NCBI GenBank assembly: GCA_017632935.1
Contig: JAGBQJ010000043.1
Coordinates: 16,700-80,699 of the forward strand
Reading direction: 5' to 3'
DNA from: Bacteroidales bacterium
Lineage (GTDB): Bacteria; Bacteroidota; Bacteroidia; Bacteroidales; F082
DNA length: 64,000 bases
Shown: piece by piece, positions 18,135 through 24,654 of the stretch
Numbering within the stretch: the first letter of the stretch is position 1
How the letters are laid out: each line of letters starts with the position of its first letter
Made by a program: the position numbers and the translations under genes
The notes under the pieces: model-generated
What the model was told of the DNA's origin: nothing
Databases searched by the model: none
Seen by the model: the letters and a program-made list of their open reading frames with translations, nothing else

Positions 18135-19748
18135 ATGAAGAAATTATCCATTACAATTCTTGCCATCGCTTTGACATTCAATCTGATGGCGACAAACGTT
18201 TGGGACGGTTCATCAGAGCCTTGGACCCAAGGTGACGGCACTTATGACAATCCTTACCGCATTGAGACGGCGGCGCATCTGGCCTATCTCGCCGAGAAGG
18301 TCAATGAAGGCTACCAGTCTTCGGGGCAGGGCGTTTTTGTCGGAGAACGATTCTTGCTTACTGACGACCTCGACTTGAACAACCTTAACTGGACGCCTAT
18401 TGGCAACGTCGACTACAGCATGAGCGGATTCTATTTTGCTGGCTATTTCGATGGCGGCTATCATCAGATAGAAAACCTAAATATTCAAAGCTCTGCCGAC
18501 CTCACGGGCTTGTTTGCCGCTGTGGGTGGCTACCAAGGCTGTGTTTGCAACCTCTCGGTCAACGGAACGGTCACCTCTACGGGCATGGGCGCCGCGGGTG
18601 TGGTAGGCGGCGTGGCCGGTGAGGGCATGGTGAGTCAATGCAGCTTCTCTGGCTCGGTCAGCGTCACCAACAGTGGTACGTTCTGCGGAGCCGCCGGCGT
18701 GGTGGCGGGTGTGCAAAACGGCGCTGTGGTTGAATGTTCGTCATCGGCCAGCGTCACCGTCACCAACAGCAACTTCATGGGTGCGGCTGTGGCCGGTGGC
18801 GTGGTGTGCTTTGCACGTGGCAGTGCCACGATTGGGAGATGCTACAACACGGGTGCTGTCAATGCGAGTGCCATGCTGATGGGCATCTCGGGCGGTATCT
18901 TGGCTGCCACGGTGGAGTCGGCGGCGGTTGCTGTGACCGACAGTTACAATGTCGGGCAGATCAGTGGCGGCACTTCGGGCGGCATCTTTGGCATGGTCAG
19001 TCCCATTGACCCGTCAAAAGCTGAGAACGAAATCCATGTCACCAATTGTTATTTCCTCACGTCAGCGGGCGGCAACAACGGCTACGGCACGGGCATGACT
19101 GCCGACGCGATGAAGACCGAGGAGTTCAAGAATCAGATTGACCAAAGCGCTCATGTCTTTGTGATGGACGACGGCACTAATAACGGCTATCCCATCCACG
19201 CGCTTCTCGGCTGTGTTTTGATGCCGGCTTCCGATGTCACAAGCATTTCCGCCAAATTGTCGGCCTGGATTCACCAAGGCAACATCCAACTGGAGAGGGC
19301 TTATTTCTACTACTCCGCCATAGACGCAGGCGAAATGACCGAGATAGAGGTGGCTACCGATGGTTATGTGGAGGTTGTCCTTGAAGACTTGCAGGAAGAA
19401 ACGGGATACCAATACGGCATAAGTCTTGTGTTTGAAGACGGCAGTTGGATGGATAGCGGCCTCATGTTTTTCACCACGGAATACGATGGCGTCGAAGAAG
19501 ACGGCCCTTCGATGGGCTCAGGGACCTTAATAATCTATCCAAATCCTGTTTCTGAAACGCTTCACATTCAATGCTTTGAGCTTGAGGAAGTACAAGTTTT
19601 CAACGCGCTTGGGCAGCAGGTGCTCAGCGTGCAGGGTAAGGGCAATGAGCTTAGCATTGATATGGCCGCGCTGCCTGCAGGAGTCTATTTCGTTGCCGTC
19701 ACCAACGAAGACGGGCGAAAGTGCGTACGGAAAGTGGTGAAGGAATAG
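18135..19748 (+). CDS. GLUG-repeat surface protein with type IX sorting domain
   Basis: 537-residue secreted protein. After the signal peptide (ending LMAT) comes WDGSSEPWTQGDGTYDNPYRIETAAHLAYLA, the usual entry to GLUG-type beta-helix proteins. Glycine-rich repeats about 110-300 follow (GLFAAVGG, GAAGVVGGVAGEG, GISGGILAAT, GTSGGIFG). A fibronectin-like stretch leads to the C-terminal sorting domain (IIYPNPVSETLHI ... LPAGVYFVAVTNEDG...KVVKE). The sorting tail predicts export through the T9SS and surface attachment, consistent with porZ next door. GLUG proteins are often adhesin-like; no enzymatic motif is seen. A palindromic repeat (19503-19526) codes the linker before YPNP. Confidence 0.85.
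   Translation: MKKLSITILAIALTFNLMATNVWDGSSEPWTQGDGTYDNPYRIETAAHLAYLAEKVNEGYQSSGQGVFVGERFLLTDDLDLNNLNWTPIGNVDYSMSGFYFAGYFDGGYHQIENLNIQSSADLTGLFAAVGGYQGCVCNLSVNGTVTSTGMGAAGVVGGVAGEGMVSQCSFSGSVSVTNSGTFCGAAGVVAGVQNGAVVECSSSASVTVTNSNFMGAAVAGGVVCFARGSATIGRCYNTGAVNASAMLMGISGGILAATVESAAVAVTDSYNVGQISGGTSGGIFGMVSPIDPSKAENEIHVTNCYFLTSAGGNNGYGTGMTADAMKTEEFKNQIDQSAHVFVMDDGTNNGYPIHALLGCVLMPASDVTSISAKLSAWIHQGNIQLERAYFYYSAIDAGEMTEIEVATDGYVEVVLEDLQEETGYQYGISLVFEDGSWMDSGLMFFTTEYDGVEEDGPSMGSGTLIIYPNPVSETLHIQCFELEEVQVFNALGQQVLSVQGKGNELSIDMAALPAGVYFVAVTNEDGRKCVRKVVKE
19503..19526. repeat. Palindromic repeat family B, in frame before sorting domain
   Basis: 24-base palindrome-like unit with core CTTCGATGGGCTCAG, flanked by GGCC and GGACC. 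It codes GPSMGSGT, just before the YPNP of the sorting domain. The same unit lies at the same place in the gene at 31109-34090. Confidence 0.75.
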
Positions 19749-19769
19749 AAAACCGTTTAAAAGAACAAA

Positions 19770-19803
19770 AGCCTCTAAATTGTTTTTCAACAAGTTAGAG
19801 GCT
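19770..19803. terminator. Hairpin terminator between GLUG gene and tRNA-Arg
   Basis: Arms AGCCTCTAA and TTAGAGGCT (9 bp) with a 16-base loop. There are A runs on the left and TCTTT on the right. It can end both the rightward GLUG gene and the leftward tRNA. Confidence 0.7.
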
Positions 19804-19810
19804 CTTTCTG

Positions 19811-19882
19811 TAGCCCAACTAGGACTCGAACCTAGATTTAAAGTTTAGGAAACTTCCGTTCTATCCCTTGAACTATTAGGCC
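19811..19882 (-). tRNA. tRNA-Arg (anticodon CCU)
   Basis: 72-nt cloverleaf on the minus strand. Acceptor GGCCTAA pairs with TTGGGCT (first pair G-U), discriminator A. The D stem is GTTC/GAAC, the anticodon stem GAAGT/ACTTT with loop TTCCTAA (anticodon CCT), and the T arm CTAGG-TTCGAGT-CCTAG. It reads AGG arginine codons. The 3' CCA is not encoded. A TACCTTTG promoter box lies 12 bases upstream and a hairpin terminator downstream, so it is a single-gene unit. Confidence 0.97.
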
Positions 19883-19893
19883 ATAAACCGCTG

Positions 19894-19901
19894 CAAAGGT
19901 A
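19894..19901 (-). promoter_or_regulatory. Promoter -7 box for tRNA-Arg
   Basis: The minus strand reads TACCTTTG, 12 bases upstream of the tRNA 5' end. Confidence 0.6.
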
Positions 19902-19946
19902 GTACTTTTTTTGGAATGATGGTAAGTGTTTCTGAAAAACAATCCG

Positions 19947-19998
19947 CCGTGCATAGATTCCCTCTATCGCACAGCCCATGTTGGAATGACATGCACGG
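19947..19998. repeat. Palindromic repeat family D, copy 1
   Basis: 52-bp element. The outer stem is CCGTGCAT/ATGCACGG, the inner motifs AGATTCC and GGAATGAC, and the loop contains CGCACAGCC. It lies between tRNA-Arg and the end of xth. Copies 2 and 3 are at 22636 and 22720. Confidence 0.8.
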
Positions 19999-20005
19999 CT
20001 AGCTA

Positions 20006-20767
20006 TTATTTCAAATCAAGTACAATGGGGCAGTGGTCGGAGTGCATCACCTCGGGCAGGATGCCCACACCGGCGATGCGGTCCTCCATGTTGTCGGTCA
20101 CCATGTGGTAGTCGATGCGCCAACCCAGGTTGCGGGCACGGGCACCGGCGCGAAAGCTCCACCAACTGTAGTGGTTGGGCTCCTTCACCAAATGGCGGAA
20201 GGTGTCGATGTAACCGTCGCTCAAGAAGTCCGTCATCCACTGCCGCTCCTCAGGCAGGAAGCCCGATGAGTTGGCATTCGACTTGGGGTTGTGGATGTCG
20301 ATGGCCTCGTGGCAGATGTTGTAGTCGCCGGAGAGCACGAGGTTGGGGCGCTCTTTCCTTAGCTCGTTGACGTACTTGCGGAAGAAGTCGAGCCACACCA
20401 TCTTGAAGGCCTGGCGCTCATCGCCTGTGGTGCCCGAAGGGTGGTAGACGCTCACCACTGAGAGGTCACCGAAGTCGGCACGGAGGAAACGGCCCTCGCT
20501 ATCGTACAAAGGCTCGTTCATGCCATAGACCACCTTGTCTGGCTCCTGCTTGGTGATGAGCCCCACGCCACTGTAGCCTTTCTTCTGGGCGGGGAACCAA
20601 TAGTGGTGATAGCCCATCATCTCGAAGTCCATCAAAGGAATCTGGTCGGGCGTGGCTTTCAGCTCCTGGAAGCAGAGCACATCGGGTTGGTAGTCGTTGA
20701 TCCATTGCAGCAGGCCCTTGTTGATGGCCGCGCGGATGCCGTTCACGTTGTAACTGACGATTTTCAT
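20006..20767 (-). CDS. xth: Exodeoxyribonuclease III
   Basis: AP endonuclease and 3'-5' exonuclease for base-excision repair; 253 residues. The EEP-fold signatures are in order: KIVSYNVNGIRAA with the metal-binding Asn, CFQELKA with the metal-ligand Glu near 34, YSGVGL, LSGDYNICHEAID, and the C-terminal YFRIDYH-like segment (LGWRIDYHMVT) with SDHCPIVLDL. All expected catalytic motifs are intact. It is monocistronic; a TATTTTCG sequence just upstream of the ATG (20771-20778) could be a weak promoter box. Confidence 0.94.
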   Translation of the reverse strand: MKIVSYNVNGIRAAINKGLLQWINDYQPDVLCFQELKATPDQIPLMDFEMMGYHHYWFPAQKKGYSGVGLITKQEPDKVVYGMNEPLYDSEGRFLRADFGDLSVVSVYHPSGTTGDERQAFKMVWLDFFRKYVNELRKERPNLVLSGDYNICHEAIDIHNPKSNANSSGFLPEERQWMTDFLSDGYIDTFRHLVKEPNHYSWWSFRAGARARNLGWRIDYHMVTDNMEDRIAGVGILPEVMHSDHCPIVLDLK

Positions 20768-20838
20768 GCTGCGAAAATAGTGAAAAAGTCATTTCTTTTT
20801 TCTTTGCGCGTTACTTTTTCCTATTTTAGCGGCCGTAA

Positions 20839-22635
20839 TTGAAAGCAACCGTGGGTAAAGTCAAAGATAAGATCAACGGATGGATTGACCGCTTCAACGC
20901 TTGGCGTGCGACGCACATGACGGATCGCCGTTTCATGATTTTGCTCAGCATCCCGACGGGTTTTCTGGCGGGTGCGGCCGCTGTCGTCATCAAGAAACTG
21001 GCCCACGGCATTCGCGACTTGGTCATCAACGCGCAGTTCAACTATTCCCACTTGCTGTATTTCATCTGCCCCGCCATCGGTATCCTGCTGACCATCCTGT
21101 TCTGCAAGTACATCTTGAAGAAAGATGTGGGTCACGGCATTCCGGGCATTCTCTATGCCATCTCGAAGAACAAGGGCAAGGTGCACCATACCAGCACTTG
21201 GTCGAGCATCATCACCAGCGCCCTGACGGTAGGCTTCGGCGGCTCGGTGGGATTGGAAGGTCCCAGTGTGTCGACAGGCGGCAGCATAGGCTCCAACATC
21301 GCGCAACTGCTGAAGCTCGACTACAAGCATACCATACAACTCATTGGCATGGGTGGTGCGGCGGCCTTGGCGGCTATCTTCCAAGCGCCTATCACAGGCA
21401 TCGTCTTCGCCCTCGAGGTGTTTATGATCGACCTGTCGCTCAATGCCTTGGTGCCTATCATCTGCTCTTCGTTTGTCGCCATCCTGACGGCCTATTGGTT
21501 CCTCGGACAGACAGTGGAATACCCAGCGGTCATCGCAGAGGGCTTCATCCCGAGCAACGCCTTGTTTTATGTCGGTTTGGGTCTATTCGCAGGTCTGGTG
21601 TCGGCCTATTTCCTCAAGGTGACCTTCAGCGTGGAGAAGAGCTTCAAGAAAGTGCAGTCACCTTGGGTGCGCTTTCTTGTGGGTGGCACCTTGTTGGGTA
21701 TTCTAATATTTTTGTTTCCAGCACTTTATGGAGAGGGTTATGATGCCATCAACTCGGCCTTGCGCGGCGACTACAGTGCGGTGTTCGGCAACCCGTGGTT
21801 TGCACGATTCAAGGACTTCGACCTCGTGGTCATCATCCTCTTTGCGGGCATGATCTTGCTGAAAGCCTTTGCCACGGCCTTCACCTTCGGTGCAGGCGGC
21901 GTGGGCGGCACCTTCGCTCCGGCATTGTTTATTGGTGCCTTCACGGGCTTGTTCTTCGCCACCACGGTTAACTATCTGGGTATCGGTGACTTGGATCCCG
22001 CCAAGTTTGCCCTCGTGGGTATGAGTGGCTTGGTGGCGGGCATGCTCCATGCCCCGTTGACGGGCATCTTCCTCATCGCCGAAATCACCAATGGCTATGC
22101 CCTTATTGTGCCCTTGATGATCGTTTCGGCCTTGGCCTACGCCATCAATAGGCTGTTTTTCAGCCATTCCATCTATACCAATGCCGTGGCAGAGAAAGGT
22201 GTGGAGGTGACGCATAACAAGGACAAGAGCATCCTCAACATGATGGCTATCAACCAGTTGATTGAGACCAACTTCAGTCCCATCGACCCCGACAGCCTCT
22301 TCCGCGACTTGCTGCCCTTGGTGTCATCTTCGAAGCGAAACATCTTCCCTGTGGTCGACAAGGAGGGCTTCTTCTGCGGCCACGTGCTGTTCGACGATGT
22401 GCGCGGCATCCTCTTCGACGAGAGCTGCTACGACCAGTCGATACAGAACTTTGCAGTTTTGCCCGACTACATTATTCATCCGGACGAGCCGATGGAGGAA
22501 ATCGTCCATAAGTTTCAGCAGTCGGGCAAGTACAACATCCCCGTCATCAAGGAAGGGAAGTATCTCGGCTACCTCTCGCGCGCCAATGTGTTCTCGGCTT
22601 ATCGAAAGATGATGAGCGAGATATCTGAAGATTAA
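20839..22635 (+). CDS. ClC-family chloride channel or transporter with CBS domains
   Basis: 598-residue membrane protein. The ClC selectivity signatures are present: GHGIPGILYA (usually GSGIP), GSVGLEGPSV with the gating glutamate retained, and GGVGGTFAPALFIGA. After about 11 membrane helices, residues from ~450 form two CBS domains (SSKRNIFPVVDKEGFFCGHVLFDD; GKYNIPVIKEGKYLGYLSR), which commonly bind nucleotides and regulate the channel. No ATG occurs upstream of 20917, yet the residues before it (FNAWRATH) look like conserved protein. A TTG (20839) or GTG (20851) start is therefore likely; I use the TTG. Whether it is a channel or an H+/Cl- exchanger cannot be told. Confidence 0.88.
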   Translation: MKATVGKVKDKINGWIDRFNAWRATHMTDRRFMILLSIPTGFLAGAAAVVIKKLAHGIRDLVINAQFNYSHLLYFICPAIGILLTILFCKYILKKDVGHGIPGILYAISKNKGKVHHTSTWSSIITSALTVGFGGSVGLEGPSVSTGGSIGSNIAQLLKLDYKHTIQLIGMGGAAALAAIFQAPITGIVFALEVFMIDLSLNALVPIICSSFVAILTAYWFLGQTVEYPAVIAEGFIPSNALFYVGLGLFAGLVSAYFLKVTFSVEKSFKKVQSPWVRFLVGGTLLGILIFLFPALYGEGYDAINSALRGDYSAVFGNPWFARFKDFDLVVIILFAGMILLKAFATAFTFGAGGVGGTFAPALFIGAFTGLFFATTVNYLGIGDLDPAKFALVGMSGLVAGMLHAPLTGIFLIAEITNGYALIVPLMIVSALAYAINRLFFSHSIYTNAVAEKGVEVTHNKDKSILNMMAINQLIETNFSPIDPDSLFRDLLPLVSSSKRNIFPVVDKEGFFCGHVLFDDVRGILFDESCYDQSIQNFAVLPDYIIHPDEPMEEIVHKFQQSGKYNIPVIKEGKYLGYLSRANVFSAYRKMMSEISED

Positions 22636-22690
22636 GCCGCCTATGTCATTCCAACGTGGGCAAGTGGGAGGCGGGGAATCTATAGGCGGC
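22636..22690. repeat. Palindromic repeat family D, copy 2 (inverted)
   Basis: 55-bp element with outer stem GCCGCCTAT/ATAGGCGGC. Inside are GTCATTCC and GGGAATCT, so it is in the opposite orientation to copies 1 and 3. It begins right after the ClC gene's stop. Confidence 0.8.
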
Positions 22691-22719
22691 TGGGTTACAG
22701 AATATGTGTTTTTAACGTC

Positions 22720-22781
22720 TTTTAAATGCATAGATTCCATGCCACCGCACTGCCTGTCGCAGGAATGACATGCATTTAAAA
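22720..22781. repeat. Palindromic repeat family D, copy 3
   Basis: 62-bp element with a perfect 12-bp outer stem TTTTAAATGCAT/ATGCATTTAAAA. Inner motifs are AGATTCC and GGAATGAC, and the loop contains CGCACTGCC. It lies 7 bases beyond the tadA stop and may also act as a terminator for both convergent genes. Confidence 0.82.
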
Positions 22782-22787
22782 GTCTGC

Positions 22788-23228
22788 TTATCTCTTCTTC
22801 TTGAAGAACTCTGTCAGCAGCGAGAGACATTCCTCCCGCATCACGCCTGTTTCGGTCTTCGTCTTGGGATGAAGAATATTGCCGAAACGTGAGAAGCCGT
22901 TTTTGGGATCCTCAGCGGCATAAACCACCTTGCCGATGTGGCTATGGGCGAGGGCTCCGGCGCACATGGGGCAGGGCTCCAAGGTGACATAGAGCGTGCA
23001 TTCGTCAAGGTATTTGGCACCTAGAGCATTGGCGGCTGCAGTGATGGCCAGCATCTCGGCATGGGCGGTCACGTCATTGAGGGTCTCGGTCTGGTTGTGG
23101 GCGCGGGCGATGATCTTGTTGTTGCACACCACCACGGCCCCGATAGGGATTTCGTCGGCCTCCAAAGCCTTTTCAGCTTCTTGATAGGCTTGTTTCATAT
23201 AATATTCGTCGGAGAAAACGGAGAGCAT
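22788..23228 (-). CDS. tadA: tRNA adenosine(34) deaminase
   Basis: Converts A34 to inosine in tRNA-Arg(ACG), allowing wobble decoding; 146 residues, the normal length. The zinc-binding deaminase motifs are HAEMLAITAAA (His and catalytic Glu) and LEPCPMCAGAL. The ATG at 23228 gives MLSVFSDEYYMKQAYQEAEKA, the normal start. An open frame continues 129 bases further upstream, but only through an AT-rich repeat leader and a palindromic element, so it is excluded. Confidence 0.93.
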   Translation of the reverse strand: MLSVFSDEYYMKQAYQEAEKALEADEIPIGAVVVCNNKIIARAHNQTETLNDVTAHAEMLAITAAANALGAKYLDECTLYVTLEPCPMCAGALAHSHIGKVVYAAEDPKNGFSRFGNILHPKTKTETGVMREECLSLLTEFFKKKR

Positions 23229-23230
23229 GG

Positions 23231-23262
23231 TTAATTGACAATTGATAATTGATAGTTGATAC
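23231..23262. repeat. AT-rich short direct repeats directly before tadA
   Basis: In gene orientation, units such as TATCAATTATCAATTGTCAA run up to the start codon. The stretch is almost contiguous with the family C palindrome at 23267. The layout resembles the leaders of glyS and glyA. Confidence 0.6.
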
Positions 23263-23266
23263 TTTA

Positions 23267-23344
23267 CGTCATTGCGAGGAGGAACGACGAAGCAATCTAG
23301 GGTAAAAAACCGTTTTCTGGATTGCTTCGTTCCTCGCAATGACG
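23267..23344. repeat. Palindromic repeat family C (GTCATTGCGAGGA type)
   Basis: 78-bp inverted repeat. The right arm is CTGGATTGCTTCGTTCC plus TCGCAATGACG; the left arm matches it except for about six extra bases. It forms the last codons and the stop of the hydrolase gene. Its ends (GTCATT-GC, GC-AATCTAG) resemble those of family D (GTCATT-CC, GG-AATCTAT). Confidence 0.85.
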
Positions 23345-24148
23345 CGAAGCGTGGCAATCTGTTATCTCAAACCTATCCCAGTCTGGGCCCAAGGGAAACT
23401 TCTGGCGGAAATGTTGCAGCTTCTCGTAATCCAATGTGCAGTGCAGCACGGCTTCCTGGTAAGGCTCCGCCTTGGAGATGACCTCGCCGCGGGCGTTGAT
23501 TACCTGCGACTCGCCGCTGTAATGCAGCCCGAAGTCATCGGTGCCCACGCGGTTGACGCCCATCCAATAGGCTTGATTTTCGATGGCACGGGCCACCAAG
23601 AGCGTACGCCAAACCACCATCCTCGAATCGGGGAAGTTGGCGAGATAGAAAGCCAAATCGTATTCATATTGCCCGTCTTTGTAACGGTTGCGCGCCCACA
23701 CTGGGAAGCGGATGTCGTAGCAGACCATAGGTTTGATGCGCCAGCCATTCAACTCTACAACAAGCTGTTTCTCACCGCGTTCCACCAGCTTGTCCTCGCC
23801 ACCCATGGTGAAGGTGTGTCGTTTGAAGTATTTTTCGTAAGTCCCGTCGGGACGCATCCAGACGAGGCTGTTGTAGTAATGCCCGTCGATGTCCAATGGG
23901 AAGGTGGTGGCGATGACTGCGTTTTTCGCTTGGGCTTGGTTTTTAAGCCATTGCATGGTTGGACCGTCCTCTTTTTCGGCAAATAGCTTCGGGTCGACGG
24001 GGAAGGCCGTGGTGAAAGTTTCTGGCAAGAGAATCAGGTCGGTGTCGGGGCGCACCTGTTCCAACAACCGGCCGAAACGCTCCAGATTGGCCGCTTTGTC
24101 TTCCCATTTAAGGTCGGCTTGGATATAGGCTAAATTAAGGTTTTTCAT
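23297..24148 (-). CDS. Carbon-nitrogen hydrolase, omega-amidase-like
   Basis: Nitrilase-superfamily amidase, 283 residues. The catalytic triad is visible: Glu in LPETFTTAF, Lys in YFKRHTFTMGGEDK, Cys in MVCYDIRFPVW. The pattern is closest to YafV/Nit2 omega-amidases, which hydrolyse alpha-ketoglutaramate or ketosuccinamate. The start ATG at 24148 gives MKNLNLAYIQADLKWED. The last ~15 residues (RHCEERSNPENGFLP) are coded by the palindromic element at 23267-23344, which also supplies the TAG stop. The original C-terminus was probably replaced by this insertion. The exact substrate is inferred from the family. Confidence 0.88.
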   Translation of the reverse strand: MKNLNLAYIQADLKWEDKAANLERFGRLLEQVRPDTDLILLPETFTTAFPVDPKLFAEKEDGPTMQWLKNQAQAKNAVIATTFPLDIDGHYYNSLVWMRPDGTYEKYFKRHTFTMGGEDKLVERGEKQLVVELNGWRIKPMVCYDIRFPVWARNRYKDGQYEYDLAFYLANFPDSRMVVWRTLLVARAIENQAYWMGVNRVGTDDFGLHYSGESQVINARGEVISKAEPYQEAVLHCTLDYEKLQHFRQKFPLGPDWDRFEITDCHASRHCEERSNPENGFLP

Positions 24149-24156
24149 AATAAATC

Positions 24157-24180
24157 GGCCCTTCGGCAAGCTCAGGGACC
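24157..24180. repeat. Palindromic repeat family B, intergenic copy
   Basis: 24-base unit with core CTTCGGCAAGCTCAG, just upstream of the omega-amidase-like gene and within its probable 5' leader. Confidence 0.75.
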
Positions 24181-24190
24181 TAAATTGATG

Positions 24191-24198
24191 CAAAAATA
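24191..24198 (-). promoter_or_regulatory. Promoter -7 box for the omega-amidase-like gene
   Basis: The minus strand reads TATTTTTG, 43 bases before the ATG. The family B repeat lies between box and start. Confidence 0.55.
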
Positions 24199-24210
24199 GA
24201 AAATTAATCT

Positions 24211-24218
24211 TATTTTTG
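24211..24218 (+). promoter_or_regulatory. Promoter -7 box for the lipoprotein-AsmA pair
   Basis: TATTTTTG, 37 bases before the ATG at 24256. Back-to-back with the leftward box at 24191. Confidence 0.6.
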
Positions 24219-24255
24219 CCGAAAAATAGGTCGTCAAATTAAAACCAACGTACCG

Positions 24256-24654
24256 ATGAAAAAGCTACTCCATATCTTTCTATGTCTCGTTGTCGTCCTG
24301 AGTTTTTGTGCTTGCAGAGATGATTCAGAAGTGAATTTCAACACGTCATTTTTGTATGGAAAATGGCAGGAAGGCACGGTCTATGAGCGTTATTATGACA
24401 CGCTTATCGAGCGTGTTTTACCCAATGGCGACACTGTGAAAGTGAATGGCACCACTTGGGATGTAGGCGACGACGTGAACGAAGACGAAGCCCAGCTGTT
24501 CAACTGGACGCTGACGGGTCCCACTCTGAAACATGAGCATGTAGGTACGTTTGTGGTGATTCCGAAACTCTATTCCGTTGACATGCTCACATCCCAGACC
24601 TTGGTCTATACAGATGATTTTGGGACAACACACCATTTCTCAAAGGTTGAATGA
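24256..24654 (+). CDS. Small lipoprotein of unknown function
   Basis: 132 residues with a lipobox (SFCAC, cysteine near residue 20). The mature part starts NFNTSFLYGKWQEGTVYERYY, a GKW pattern seen in lipocalin-like lipoproteins of Bacteroidetes, and is probably all-beta. Its stop overlaps the ATG of the large AsmA-like gene (ATGA, 24651-24654), so the two are co-translated. I recognise no named family; a link to envelope maintenance is inferred only from the coupled neighbour. Confidence 0.7.
   Translation: MKKLLHIFLCLVVVLSFCACRDDSEVNFNTSFLYGKWQEGTVYERYYDTLIERVLPNGDTVKVNGTTWDVGDDVNEDEAQLFNWTLTGPTLKHEHVGTFVVIPKLYSVDMLTSQTLVYTDDFGTTHHFSKVE

Noticed and set aside
19947-22781. Repeat clusters as a CRISPR array
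   Set aside because: Only three elements in two places, with no regular spacers and no cas genes; they are palindromic intergenic repeats.
23229-23357. N-terminal extension of tadA
   Set aside because: The extra codons run through the AT-rich leader and a palindromic repeat; the conserved protein starts at 23228.
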